Shown here piece after piece: positions 8,185 to 17,325 of a stretch of DNA of 64,000 nucleotides (the first letter of the stretch is position 1; every line of letters starts with the position of its first letter). The notes under the pieces are model-generated. The model was not told where the DNA came from. It saw only the letters and a list, made by a program, of their open reading frames with translations, and did no database searches. The stretch is from Paraperibacillus esterisolvens (lineage in GTDB: Bacteria; Bacillota; Bacilli; Bacillales; DSM-1321): NCBI RefSeq assembly GCF_046237625.1, contig NZ_CP143545.1, positions 1,116,001 through 1,180,000 on the forward strand, read 5' to 3'. The position numbers and the translations under genes are program-made.

Positions 8185-9402
8185 ATGGGAAGAAGACATC
8201 GGGTAAATGCGTTTATTTTGTTTTCTGTAGTTTTTGGAGGATTTTTGATTTTTGGGCTTTCCGAAAACGTCAAAGGGCCGGCGCTCCCTAAAATGCAGGC
8301 GGATTTCAGCCTGAACGAATCACAGCTGGGAATTCTCCTGGCATTAAATTCCCTTGGTTTTTTGCTGGCATGTTCATTTACCAGCCGCATTGCGGATAGA
8401 GTGGGCATAAAGTGGACCGGTATCATCGCCTTCATAACGATGGCTGCAGCAGGAGTAGCGATGTTCTTTTCCAAAGGCTTCCTGGCTCTGGCAGCCTCTT
8501 ATTTTCTTTTATATGCGGGAAATGGAGTTCTTGAAATTGGCCTTGGCATTATGGCGGCACGCATTTTTATCAGGAACACCGGGACGATGATGAACATCGC
8601 CCACTTCTTTTATGGCCTGAGCTCAATTGGTGCTCCTGTTATCGGGGCATCCATGATGGGCTGGGCATATTCCGGAGAAGAATTTGGCTGGAGAGGAATG
8701 TATCTGGCTGTCTTGCTTCTCTCTCTGCTGCCTGTAATTCCGGCATTGTTCGGTAAGTTTCCTGAACAGGATATGGAGGAAGGAGAAAAAGCTTCGGTCA
8801 GCAGCCTCGTCCGAGATCCTGTCGCCTGGCTTATTGTTGCGGTCCTTACCTGCGGGACTGTGTCGGAAATGGGGATTTCGAGCTGGCTTGTATATTACCT
8901 GGAAAACTCGTATGGATGGAGCTTGAAGGATGCATCAGGAATGCTGTCACTGTTTTTCCTGTTCTTTACGATTACCAGGCTGCTTGCCGGACCGGTCATT
9001 GACAGAATCGGATTTTCCCTTTCAATTATGATTTTTTCGGCCTTTTCAGGGGTGTGCAGTTTGGCCGGCATACTGGCAGGCGAGGGAGGAGCCATTCTCT
9101 TTGCGCTGGCAGGGATTGGCATAGCACCGATTTACCCAACCGTTATGGCCCTGCTTGCCAAGCGCTATGTAAAAGGGATAGGCAATGCTATTACCTTCAC
9201 GGTAACCCTGCTGGGTGTGGCAAGCGTGCTTGGCAATCTTGCCATAGGCTTTATTATTGACTGGGTGGGAAGGTTTGCCGGTGAGGCAGCAGGTCTGCAG
9301 GCTGGCTATGGTTTTGTTGCTATCCTTTCGCTTATGTGCGCAGGATTCTGCTTTATCATGCACCAAAAGTTAAAAGCGGTGCCAAAAGAGATCAGCTGTT
9401 AA
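8185..9402 (+). CDS. MFS permease of the FucP/GlcP sugar type
   Basis: A 405-residue, 12-TM major facilitator. The pattern NIAHFFYGLSSIGAPVIG after TM4 and GIGIAPIYPTVMALL in TM10 match the fucose/glucose:proton symporter branch (FucP, B. subtilis GlcP). A sugar or related small molecule is the likely cargo, by family only. The GGGGGG ribosome site before the ATG fixes the start. The upstream terminator makes it a separate unit. Confidence 0.75.
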   Translation: MGRRHRVNAFILFSVVFGGFLIFGLSENVKGPALPKMQADFSLNESQLGILLALNSLGFLLACSFTSRIADRVGIKWTGIIAFITMAAAGVAMFFSKGFLALAASYFLLYAGNGVLEIGLGIMAARIFIRNTGTMMNIAHFFYGLSSIGAPVIGASMMGWAYSGEEFGWRGMYLAVLLLSLLPVIPALFGKFPEQDMEEGEKASVSSLVRDPVAWLIVAVLTCGTVSEMGISSWLVYYLENSYGWSLKDASGMLSLFFLFFTITRLLAGPVIDRIGFSLSIMIFSAFSGVCSLAGILAGEGGAILFALAGIGIAPIYPTVMALLAKRYVKGIGNAITFTVTLLGVASVLGNLAIGFIIDWVGRFAGEAAGLQAGYGFVAILSLMCAGFCFIMHQKLKAVPKEISC

Positions 9403-9487
9403 AAAACTTGACAATACCATAGTGGGGCTTGTGGCTTTTTAACCGGATTTTTTATGAAAATATATTGAAAAGGCGTTGGGGAGAAGC

Positions 9488-10042
9488 ATGTTTAAAGCCA
9501 ATATAAATTCTGATACATACATAGCCTTACTAGACGATGCTCATGCAGAAGAATTATTTTCATTGATTGTCCGCAACAGACAGGCTCTAGGAGAATGGCT
9601 ATCCTTTCCCGGATATACAAAGGATGTGAGTGATACGGAGGTATTCATCCGAAGGTCCTTGGCCGGATTCCATGGTGACGGCGGCTTTTGGGCAGGCATA
9701 TGGCATAAAGAGAAGCTTGCCGGCTCTATCGGATATTTATATATAGACAAGAAAAATAAGAAGACAGAGATAGGCTATTGGCTGGGCAGCGAGTTTGAAG
9801 GAAAAGGGCTTGCAACACAAAGCTGCCGGTTCCTGATACAGAACGCATTCGAAAACCTTGGGCTCAATAAAGTAGAAATCAACGCAGCGGCTGCGAATCA
9901 CAAAAGCAGGGCCATTCCCCGCCGGCTTGGTTTCAAAGAGGAAGGCACAATCAGGGATTATGAGCTGTTGAACGGAAGATACCTGGACCGCACTTGTTAT
10001 GGCTTGCTTAAGAAAGAGTATTTTGAACAAGCTGAGAATTGA
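9488..10042 (+). CDS. GNAT acetyltransferase, RimJ/RimL (YdaF-like) type
   Basis: A 184-residue N-acetyltransferase. The GNAT core contains the acetyl-CoA loop region IGYWLGSEFEGKGLATQS, followed by the NKVEINAAAANHKSRAIPRRLGF strand-helix typical of RimL/YdaF enzymes. The frame opens earlier at a TTG (9476), but GGGGAG lies directly upstream of the ATG at 9488, so that start is preferred. Substrates in this group are protein N-termini, amino acids or polyamines; which applies here is unknown. Confidence 0.82.
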   Translation: MFKANINSDTYIALLDDAHAEELFSLIVRNRQALGEWLSFPGYTKDVSDTEVFIRRSLAGFHGDGGFWAGIWHKEKLAGSIGYLYIDKKNKKTEIGYWLGSEFEGKGLATQSCRFLIQNAFENLGLNKVEINAAAANHKSRAIPRRLGFKEEGTIRDYELLNGRYLDRTCYGLLKKEYFEQAEN

Positions 10043-10057
10043 AGAAAAGCATATTCT

Positions 10058-10291
10058 ATGAAGTACATTAAGGACGTATTTGACATTAAATGGTCCATCA
10101 AAACTGAAATAAAGCTTGAGGATGCCCCGGAGTATTAGGAACGGAGGGCAGGGGGCGGGTCAGGTTCCGGATCGTATACAGAAACCGGATATTTAATTGA
10201 AGGGAAGGCATTAAACGTTTTTGTAAGCTGCGGAAAAGGTTCAAGGCAGTCGGATGCCCAACAATTCTCTGACCCGATATTCATAGACTAA
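10058..10291 (+). pseudogene. 78-codon ORF interrupted by an in-frame TAG
   Basis: From ATG 10058 the frame reads 26 codons, meets TAG at 10136-10138, then stays open for 50 more codons to TAA 10289-10291. The second part, including TGYLIEGKALNVFVSCGKGS, has protein-like composition. No family is recognised and the ribosome site is weak. It may be a decayed small gene following the GNAT gene, or chance. Confidence 0.3.
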
Positions 10292-10367
10292 AAGCCATAA
10301 GGCCAAAATAGAAGGCAGCCATCCTGCTGCATGGGACACCGCAGAGAATATCTGACGGTGTTCTTCT

Positions 10368-10474
10368 GTGTAGAAGGGGCGGAGCTGCTTGTATCTTATG
10401 CTTCCTAAAACCCGGGTGTGAACATCATTTATCCTGCTGGCATACCTGCCTGCGGCTTACTCTGCTCCACCGCC
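10368..10474. repeat. Dispersed repeat family 2, copy A
   Basis: Begins GTGTAGAAGGGGCGGAGCTG and ends near TTACTCTGCTCCACCGCC; the G+C-rich ends are roughly complementary (GGCGGAGC against GCTCCaCCGCC). The interior holds ATCATTTATCCTGCTGGCAT. Similar elements lie at 33342, 38961 and 19523. The rest of the 10292-10594 spacer shows no gene. Confidence 0.6.
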
Positions 10475-10594
10475 ATATAAACCTATAAGATTAACATAAA
10501 AAGCAAGCAAACTAGATATACAGCATTATATTTGCTATAGTTAAGTATAAAAGACTTTTAGTATATACAAATCATAGGAAAGTAGGAAAAAAGT

Positions 10595-13396
10595 GTGGGA
10601 TTCAAGAAAAAGCAATATATCGGGCTGGGCTTGACCGTCTTTTTTATGCTCCTATTAATGTCTGTAATCCTTATGATGATGAGTTCTATCAAGGCAAGCA
10701 TTCTTGAGATTGTACAGGATCGTTATCAGAAGGTGAATTATACAACCGAGATCAGGCAGAAGCTGTATCAGAAGGACCGTGACCTGCTGAAGCTGTTTTC
10801 AGGGAACGGCGATGAAAGAAAGGCCGGAGCGGAAGCAGGTAGTGACATACCCGCCCTGCTTTCCCAGCTGGAGCAGTCTTCCAACCGGAAAAAGTCTGAT
10901 GCGCTGATAGCCGATATAAAGGGCTCATATGAAAACTTTGCCCGGATGGAGACCAATATCCGCAGCGAAGCAGCAGGCAAGGCGAGCCTGGCAGAACTCC
11001 GCGGAATTTACAGCAATGAAGCAGAAACCCGGGACAGCTTGTTCAGTAAAATTGAAGATTTCAAAGCCTATCAAGAATCATTGATGAAGGATTCCCTTGC
11101 AGAAGCGACTGACACCTATAACCAGCTGGTGACAGCCCTGATTGTTGTCGTAGCGATTGCCCTGGTATTGATTGCAGGTGTAATGCTCTGGGTGATACGG
11201 AGTACTACCCGCAATATTAACTCCATCACGCATGTTATCAAAAATGTCGACTTTAACAACCTATCTTCCATTCCAAGGATTCCTATCAAGGCAAGGGATG
11301 AAATCGGCGATATTGCCCTGGCCTTCAACTCGATGGCTTCTTCCATTGAGTCCTATAATGTAAAGGAATTGAAATATACGGCTGAAATTAAGGAGCAGAA
11401 CTGGATTGAATCCAATTCAGTCGATATTGTGAATCTATACAGCCGCTTTGTTTCCGTCAATGCGCTTGCAGAGGAGTTCATGAAGAAGCTGGCACCTGCC
11501 GTCGAGGCGAACCTCGGTGCGTTCTACTTGAAGGATGATTCTGAAGGGGAGTATGTATACAGGAAGATTGCTTCCTATTCCGACCCTGAACGAACAGCAG
11601 GAAGGCAGGTATTTAAGCCTGGGGAAGGAATTATCGGCCAGGCAGCATCCGAAAAGAAAACCATCCTGCTTGCTGACATACCGGAAGATTACCGTATGAT
11701 TTCAACCGGCCTTGGAGAAGCGGCGCCCAAAAGCATCCTGATAGCACCTGTCCTGCTTAGGGATGAAGTGGTTGCAGTCGTAGAAATCGCCAGTCTTAAG
11801 CGATTCACCCCCGCGCAGCATAAGCTGGTCGAGAATGTTCTGGACACCCTCGGAATGGGCATTACCAATATTGCAGGCAGGATGGAAATTGAGCGCCTGT
11901 TAATCGAGGCCCAGGCACAGACGGAAGAGCTTCAGGCGCAGTCGGAAGAATTGCAGTCGCAATCTGAAGAATTGCAGGCACAATCCGAGGAGCTGCAACT
12001 GCAGACAGAAGAGCTGCGGATGACAAATGAACGGCTTGAGGAACGGTCGATCGAGACAGAGCTTAAGTCCAAGGAATTGGAAAAGGCGAAGGAGGAGCTT
12101 GAACAGAGGGCAAAAGATTTGCAGCTGAGCTCTAAATACAAGTCAGAATTCCTGGCAAATATGTCACATGAGCTGCGTACACCTCTAAACAGCATCCTGC
12201 TTCTGTCGGAAATGCTGACAGATGAATCGGATGAAGCTCCTGCAGAGGAGCAGAAGGAATTTGCGAGGGTTATCCATTCTTCCGGACAGGATCTGCTGAA
12301 CCTGATCAATGATATCCTTGATCTTTCTAAAATTGAGGCAGGCAAGCTCGAGATCAACTTTGAAGAAGTCTATCTGAATGAATTCTTTGACAGGCTGGAG
12401 CGTAATTTCTCCCAGACAGCCAAAAATAAAAACCTGGACTTTAAAATAGATTTCAACGGCTCTGTGCCGCCCATTATTTACACAGATGAACAGCGGCTTG
12501 AGCAGATCCTGAAAAATCTGCTTTCCAACGCGTTTAAGTTTACGGAGCGGGGATCGGTCTCCATCAAGGTAAGTGAAGCTGCAGAAACGGAAACCAGAAG
12601 ACTGCCGCTTTCAGGATCTGTAGAAACCTGGGTGAAAATCTCCGTAACCGATACAGGAATAGGCATACCGCAGGATAAGCAGGCTATGATCTTCGAAGCC
12701 TTCCAGCAGGTGGATGGGGCCGTCATGAGGAAATATGGCGGAACCGGGCTTGGACTCTCCATTACAAGAGAATTCTCCCAGCTGCTGGGCGCAGCGTGCA
12801 CTGTCGACAGCAGAGAAGGGGAAGGAAGCACCTTTACGCTGATCATCCCTAATCTTCCTGACGGTCTGCCGCAGCTTGCCGAGGAGAAGCTGGCCCAGGC
12901 GGAAGCAGCCTCGGCTCTCGAGGCAGCCGCTGTGTCTGCTTTCACTATTGAGGCTGAACCGGCTGCAGAGGTTAAGATCAATGAGGCAGTACCTCCTATG
13001 GAAGAAGATGAGACTGCTGTATTGAAGAGAAAAACTGTATTGGTTGTGGATGATGACCATCGTAATATATTTACACTGAAGAATCTTCTTAAAAAAGAAG
13101 GAATGAACATCATCACAGCGGAAAACGGGGTAGAGTGCCTCGATAAACTGGCAGATCATCCTGGGGTCGACATCATCCTTATGGATATTATGATGCCGGT
13201 TATGGACGGCTATGAAGCCATCCAGCGAATAAGGAATATGGACGAAACTGTAAACTCCATCCCTATCATTGCATTGACTGCGAAAGCCATGAAAGGCGAC
13301 CGCGACAAGTGCCTGGAAGCGGGGGCAACGGATTATATCAGCAAGCCGCTGAAAGTGGACCAGCTTCTTTCCGCAATGCGTGTGTGGGTGTCGTGA
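10595..13396 (+). CDS. rsbK: Hybrid sensor histidine kinase RsbK (sigma-B pathway)
   Basis: A 933-residue membrane hybrid kinase with a GTG start behind AGGAAAAAAG. Order: TM1 (about 11-32), extracellular helical sensor (33-177), TM2 (178-199), HAMP (200-252), GAF (275-425), coiled coil with five heptad repeats (441-475), HisKA with SHELRTP (His525), HATPase with NLLSNAFKF, DTGIGIP and GGTGLGLS boxes, and a receiver with DDD near 818 and phospho-acceptor Asp864. This layout and the adjoining CheR-type and REC-PP2C genes match B. cereus RsbK, which phosphorylates RsbY and so releases sigma B. The signal sensed is unknown. Confidence 0.8.
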   Translation: MGFKKKQYIGLGLTVFFMLLLMSVILMMMSSIKASILEIVQDRYQKVNYTTEIRQKLYQKDRDLLKLFSGNGDERKAGAEAGSDIPALLSQLEQSSNRKKSDALIADIKGSYENFARMETNIRSEAAGKASLAELRGIYSNEAETRDSLFSKIEDFKAYQESLMKDSLAEATDTYNQLVTALIVVVAIALVLIAGVMLWVIRSTTRNINSITHVIKNVDFNNLSSIPRIPIKARDEIGDIALAFNSMASSIESYNVKELKYTAEIKEQNWIESNSVDIVNLYSRFVSVNALAEEFMKKLAPAVEANLGAFYLKDDSEGEYVYRKIASYSDPERTAGRQVFKPGEGIIGQAASEKKTILLADIPEDYRMISTGLGEAAPKSILIAPVLLRDEVVAVVEIASLKRFTPAQHKLVENVLDTLGMGITNIAGRMEIERLLIEAQAQTEELQAQSEELQSQSEELQAQSEELQLQTEELRMTNERLEERSIETELKSKELEKAKEELEQRAKDLQLSSKYKSEFLANMSHELRTPLNSILLLSEMLTDESDEAPAEEQKEFARVIHSSGQDLLNLINDILDLSKIEAGKLEINFEEVYLNEFFDRLERNFSQTAKNKNLDFKIDFNGSVPPIIYTDEQRLEQILKNLLSNAFKFTERGSVSIKVSEAAETETRRLPLSGSVETWVKISVTDTGIGIPQDKQAMIFEAFQQVDGAVMRKYGGTGLGLSITREFSQLLGAACTVDSREGEGSTFTLIIPNLPDGLPQLAEEKLAQAEAASALEAAAVSAFTIEAEPAAEVKINEAVPPMEEDETAVLKRKTVLVVDDDHRNIFTLKNLLKKEGMNIITAENGVECLDKLADHPGVDIILMDIMMPVMDGYEAIQRIRNMDETVNSIPIIALTAKAMKGDRDKCLEAGATDYISKPLKVDQLLSAMRVWVS
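11915..12019 (+). repeat. Five in-frame 21-bp repeats inside rsbK
   Basis: Five units encode the heptads AQTEELQ, AQSEELQ, SQSEELQ, AQSEELQ and LQTEELR. They extend the signalling coiled coil between the GAF and HisKA domains. Changes in unit number would alter linker length by whole heptads and keep the frame. Confidence 0.85.
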
Positions 13397-13422
13397 CTAA
13401 GTAATATCAATAGGGGATGAGT

Positions 13423-14241
13423 ATGAATACAGAAGAACTCGAGCTGGACCTTTTATTGTCAGCAGTATACCGGCTTAGCGGGTTTGACTTCAGGCAGTAT
13501 ATGCGCTCTTCCCTGATGCGCCGGATTCACAACCGGATGAATATGGAACGTCTGAAGAGCATCACTTCCCTGACTGAGAGAATCATCCATGATGAAACGG
13601 TTCTTGCCAAAGTATTAGGTGATTTTTCAATCAATGTCACAGAAATGTTCAGGGACCCCTCTTTTTTCAAGAGCTTCCGGGAAGAGGTGGTGCCACTGCT
13701 TTCAAGCCTTCCGGAAATCAGGATCTGGCATGCCGGCTGTTCCACTGGGGAGGAAGCTTATTCAATGGCTATCCTCCTTCATGAGGAGGGCCTTTCCTCG
13801 CGTGTGAAGATCTATGCCACCGATATGAACGAAATCGTCCTGAAAAAGGCTGCTTCCGGAACCATGCCGCTTCAAAAAATGCAGCAGTATACAAAGAATT
13901 ACATGGCCTCCGGCGGGAAGAAATCCTTTTCGGAATACTACACCGCAGACAGTGAGCGTGCCTATATCGATGGGGCATTGAAAGACAAAATCATTTTTGC
14001 CCAGCATAACCTGGTCACGGATGGGTCTTTCAATGAATTCCATGTAATCATCTGCCGGAATGTCTTGATTTATTTCAATTTGGAGCTGCAGCAGCAAGTG
14101 CTGCAGCTGTTTAATGAAAGCCTGGCACCGCAGGGATTCCTGGGTCTTGGCAGCAAGGAGTCCATCCGGTCGGATGGGCTGGACTTTGAAAACTTTAATA
14201 TGCTGGAAAAGCTATTCCGCAAAAAAAGCAGAAATCCTTAA
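13423..14241 (+). CDS. rsbM: CheR-type SAM methyltransferase RsbM
   Basis: A 272-residue methyltransferase with CheR N-terminal helices and a SAM-binding Rossmann part (IWHAGCSTGEEAYSMAI, then IYATDMNEIVLKKA and CRNVLIYF). In B. cereus the equivalent RsbM methylates RsbK and damps sigma-B signalling; no chemotaxis genes are nearby here, which favours that role. An ATG six bases earlier (13417) abuts the GGGG ribosome site with no spacing, so 13423 is chosen. It lies 26 bp after rsbK. Its last codons form one arm of the shared terminator. Confidence 0.8.
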   Translation: MNTEELELDLLLSAVYRLSGFDFRQYMRSSLMRRIHNRMNMERLKSITSLTERIIHDETVLAKVLGDFSINVTEMFRDPSFFKSFREEVVPLLSSLPEIRIWHAGCSTGEEAYSMAILLHEEGLSSRVKIYATDMNEIVLKKAASGTMPLQKMQQYTKNYMASGGKKSFSEYYTADSERAYIDGALKDKIIFAQHNLVTDGSFNEFHVIICRNVLIYFNLELQQQVLQLFNESLAPQGFLGLGSKESIRSDGLDFENFNMLEKLFRKKSRNP

Positions 14242-14259
14242 AATGGATTTCTGCTTTTT
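14223..14259. terminator. Bidirectional terminator between rsbM and rsbY
   Basis: A 15-bp perfect stem (AAAAAGCAGAAATCC / GGATTTCTGCTTTTT) with a 7-nt loop. The left arm encodes the last residues of rsbM. The A/T-rich flanks suit both convergent transcripts. Confidence 0.88.
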
Positions 14260-14268
14260 GTTTGCCCG

Positions 14269-15411
14269 TTAAGTTGCCTGTATCAGCACCGCACACATAT
14301 CATCCAGGGCGGCCTCCTGTTGTTCCTTTGTCAGAATGGCATCGATGGGTTCAATATCGCCGGCATTCTCAAGATACACTGAGGAGGCTTTCCTCAGGAA
14401 TTCCTTCCCAGCCTCATCATATTTATCTACCGCCTCGTGAACTCCGTCCGTGAATAGAAAAAGCTGCAGAGAATCTTCGTAGCTGATCACATTTTTCCGG
14501 ATGTTCATATCCTCAAAGAAACCGATGGCACAGGTATGGCTGGCCAGGTCTACAGGAGTATGCCCGTTGATCAGGGCAAAACCGCTCGGATGACCGGCAT
14601 TAATATATTCAACCTGGCGTTTGGATGTATCTACAACTAAATAGAGGGCTGTGAAATAATATGGGATTTTTGGGTTATGCAGATTGAGAGAGTTCATCCA
14701 GCGGTTCAACTCCTGAATGACAAACTCTGGATCGGGGTTATTGCGAATCGAATCACGCAGGACAGATGAGATGAACATGCAGACAAGTGAAGCTGAAATC
14801 CCATGGCCCATCATATCAAGCTGAATGACAGCATAGCGGTTTTCGTCAATTTCATACCAGTAATATAAATCCCCGGCGAGTTTAAAAACAGGGATATATG
14901 AAGCTTTGATGACCAGATTTTCTTTCTGGACAGGCCTGCTCAACAGGCTCGTCTGAACCTGCATGGAAAGTTCCAGTTCGGTTCTGATTTTTTCATCCTG
15001 CTTTTTGTGCCAGTTTTTTTCATATTTAAGACGGAGGGCTACCCTGATCCTCGCCAAAAGCTCCGTTTTATTAATAGGCTTCATCAAGTAATCCATACCG
15101 CCGGCATCCAGGGCTTCAACAACTTTTTTGGAATCCTCGAGTGCCGTAACAAAAATGATCGGAATATCCTTCAGATGATCGCATTCCTGCAGTCTTCTGC
15201 ATGCTTCAATTCCGTCAATTTCAGGCATCATGATATCCATCAGGATTACGTCTACCTGCTCTTCTATTATAAAAGGTTTATCAGATTCCAGATATGTAAA
15301 CATGTCCTGCGCTGTTGTGAAAGACAGGAGGTCGGTGTAGCCAGCGCGGTTAAGCAGCTTTTCAATCACAAATAGGTTGGCTTCATTATCATCTACAAGC
15401 AAAATAGCCAT
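14269..15411 (-). CDS. rsbY: Response regulator with PP2C phosphatase domain, RsbY
   Basis: A 380-residue protein: receiver domain (1-125, with DD at 7-8, phospho-acceptor Asp59 in ILMDIMMP and the conserved Lys in MKPINK), coiled linker (130-180) and SpoIIE-type PP2C phosphatase (185-380, with GDLYYW, DMMGHG and FTDGVHEA metal-site motifs). Phosphorylated RsbY dephosphorylates RsbV, so that RsbW lets go of sigma B. The start at MAILLVDD, behind AGAGGGA, is preferred over the longer frame to 15462. A sigma-B-like promoter upstream implies positive feedback. rsbV, rsbW and sigB are not in this window. Confidence 0.85.
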   Translation of the reverse strand: MAILLVDDNEANLFVIEKLLNRAGYTDLLSFTTAQDMFTYLESDKPFIIEEQVDVILMDIMMPEIDGIEACRRLQECDHLKDIPIIFVTALEDSKKVVEALDAGGMDYLMKPINKTELLARIRVALRLKYEKNWHKKQDEKIRTELELSMQVQTSLLSRPVQKENLVIKASYIPVFKLAGDLYYWYEIDENRYAVIQLDMMGHGISASLVCMFISSVLRDSIRNNPDPEFVIQELNRWMNSLNLHNPKIPYYFTALYLVVDTSKRQVEYINAGHPSGFALINGHTPVDLASHTCAIGFFEDMNIRKNVISYEDSLQLFLFTDGVHEAVDKYDEAGKEFLRKASSVYLENAGDIEPIDAILTKEQQEAALDDMCAVLIQAT

Positions 15412-15468
15412 TTTTCTTTCCCTCTTCCATTGGTCTAAAAGTCTATATGTATTAGTGAACATGTTTAT

Positions 15469-15493
15469 TTACCCTTTGTCAAAGAAATGAAAC
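15469..15493 (-). promoter_or_regulatory. Sigma-B-type promoter of rsbY
   Basis: On the minus strand: GTTTCA-N13-GGGTAA (consensus GTTTAA-N12-15-GGGTAT, five of six in each box), 58 bp upstream of the rsbY start. Confidence 0.6.
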
Positions 15494-15662
15494 CTCTTTT
15501 AAAGGAGAAATAGATCAGAAATGGAATTAGTTATAGTGTGAAATTGAAGATAGAGGCGGGAAAAGCGGGAAATGTTAATAGTCTGCTAATCGTATGTGGA
15601 AGAAATAGAGAATTCAGCAATCTGGCATAACAGGAAATAAACGTAAAATGGAGGGATAGACG

Positions 15663-15911
15663 GTGCTGTTTGGTAAGACTTTGTTTCACAGCTTTATAAT
15701 GTTAGCTATTGCAGTGATATTCAGCCTTGATAACATTGTTTTCAAAGCTGCAGGGGCTGCTCTGATGGTTTTAATCTCAAGTAATGTGTATGATTTAATT
15801 ATAATGTCTACCAAAAACTGGAACCATGAAAAACTTAACGGATCCGTTCATCAAAGGATTAATAGTAATTTTCGGCATTGCATCATATGCCTTTATATCC
15901 GCAAACTTTAG
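15663..15911 (+). CDS. Small membrane protein of unknown function
   Basis: An 82-residue frame with GTG start, seven bases after a strong GGAGGG ribosome site. Residues 6-48 form one long or two short hydrophobic helices; the tail is polar and looks unlike a conserved protein. A second frame (15832-15921, MKNLTDPFIKGLIVIFGIAS...) overlaps the tail and also looks like a membrane peptide. Either a frameshift has split one gene or two small proteins overlap. No family recognised. Confidence 0.4.
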   Translation: MLFGKTLFHSFIMLAIAVIFSLDNIVFKAAGAALMVLISSNVYDLIIMSTKNWNHEKLNGSVHQRINSNFRHCIICLYIRKL

Positions 15912-15953
15912 AGGCTGAAAAAGTTTAGAAGATTTTGTTAAAAAATTCAATAT

Positions 15954-15985
15954 AAACTCCAGTATAAAAAAACTGGAGTTTTTTA
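15954..15985 (+). terminator. Terminator after the small membrane ORF
   Basis: AAACTCCAGT / ACTGGAGTTT stem with an A-rich loop and a T tail. Confidence 0.75.
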
Positions 15986-16128
15986 TGTTCTATTGCAGAA
16001 ACTTTTGCTTCTGGTTAAAAAATATTATTTTCCTCACTTCCTGAGTGATCCATTTGGACCGTCATATGCGTTTACTCTTCAAGAAAGTCTGAAAAGAACG
16101 GACAGCATTCTGAATGGAGGTAAAATAA

Positions 16129-17112
16129 ATGAAAGCTTTAAAACCCTGTCTGGCAGCTGCCGGAATCGCCCTGCTTCTTACAGGATGCCAGGATCTGAAT
16201 ACTTCATTCATGAAAAATGGCGGAGCCGGGACAAATGATATAAAAACGGCAGAAGTGAAGAAAGAAGAAAAGCCGGGGGATGAGGTTTCAGAAGATCCTG
16301 TGTTTAAGGAATTCAATCTCCTTCAAAAGGAGACAGAGAACTACATTAATAAAAGGATTGAACTGGAGAGAACGGCAATGGCATCCGGAGAAGGGTTGGA
16401 ACCTTCCCGGATCATCATTCCGAGCATCAAGGTAGATGCAAAGATTGAGAGAGTGGGGCTCCTTGAAAACAATCAGCCTGATGTACCTAAAGATGATAAA
16501 AATGCAGCCTGGTTTGAGCCGGGAACCAAGCCGGGCCGTATCGGGAGTGCCGTAATTGACGGACATGTCGACAATAAATCTGGACCTGCTGTTTTCTTCA
16601 GGCTGAAGGAGCTTAAGCCGGGGGCAGAAATCATTCTATTGGATAAAAAGTCTAAGAGAATGGTCTTTTCTGTTGATAGAAAAAAAAGCTATCCTTATAA
16701 TGGTGCACCGATAAAAGAGATTTTCGGCACAAGGGACAAACCGAGACTGAACCTGATTACATGCACAGGGCTGTATGACCGCTCTACAAATAACCATGAA
16801 AAGCGCCTGGTGGTCTACAGCGAATTAAAAACAAGACCGCAGCCAGAAAAAATCCTGCCGCCGCCCGAGGCGCCTGCCGATACATCCATAAATGGCAGCC
16901 TCCTCACCTGGCATGCTGTAAGGAAAGATACCATAGCAGGCTACAGGATATATAAAAAATTTCCGGACGGAAATCAGAGAAAAATAAAAAGCATCTCAAC
17001 CTTGCAGCGTAAAAGCTACACACTGCCCGATTCATCGAAAGCCGGCTATTTTGTCGCCTCAGTCGATATATATGGTCAGGAATCTAAACACACTCCTTTC
17101 ACAAGTCCATAA
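16129..17112 (+). CDS. Lipoprotein sortase (class D/F type) with C-terminal FnIII-like domain
   Basis: A 327-residue predicted lipoprotein: the signal peptide ends in LLLTGC with Cys20 lipidated. The sortase domain (about 93-235) has His146 (VIDGHVDN), catalytic Cys212 (NLITCTG) and Arg226 (HEKRLVVYS). Residues 247-327 resemble a fibronectin type III fold (LLTWHAV...YRIYKK...YFVASVDIYGQES), unusual on a sortase. It would cut a sorting motif and join the protein to the wall or another acceptor. A protein with an MPQTGG sorting signal is encoded 1 kb downstream. ATG start behind GGAGG. Confidence 0.8.
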   Translation: MKALKPCLAAAGIALLLTGCQDLNTSFMKNGGAGTNDIKTAEVKKEEKPGDEVSEDPVFKEFNLLQKETENYINKRIELERTAMASGEGLEPSRIIIPSIKVDAKIERVGLLENNQPDVPKDDKNAAWFEPGTKPGRIGSAVIDGHVDNKSGPAVFFRLKELKPGAEIILLDKKSKRMVFSVDRKKSYPYNGAPIKEIFGTRDKPRLNLITCTGLYDRSTNNHEKRLVVYSELKTRPQPEKILPPPEAPADTSINGSLLTWHAVRKDTIAGYRIYKKFPDGNQRKIKSISTLQRKSYTLPDSSKAGYFVASVDIYGQESKHTPFTSP

Positions 17113-17222
17113 AAAACATACTAAAAATAGCCTGTTTTCCATGCATGCGCTTCAGGATGACATTCCTGCAGCCATTGTCCTGGGGCAGGTTTATTTTATT
17201 AAGCCGCTGTTAAATTATTTCA

Positions 17223-17253
17223 AAAAGGACTGTCCATGCAGACAGTCCTTTTG
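17223..17253 (+). terminator. Terminator downstream of the sortase gene
   Basis: Perfect 12-bp stem AAAAGGACTGTC / GACAGTCCTTTT with a 6-nt loop. Confidence 0.85.
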
Positions 17254-17325
17254 CGATTTTATTCAACTAAAGCAAGACTCATAGACAGTGCTTCAAGACA
17301 CGACATCTATATCTATAATGGCACT

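Noticed and set aside
12478..13159. Long minus-strand ORFs of 182-212 codons
   Set aside because: They are antisense to the rsbK kinase and receiver domains; Ser-rich composition is typical of shadow frames.
10595..14241. Chemotaxis operon (because of the CheR-type gene)
   Set aside because: No CheA, CheB, CheW or receptor genes; the kinase and REC-PP2C partner fit the RsbK/RsbM/RsbY set better.
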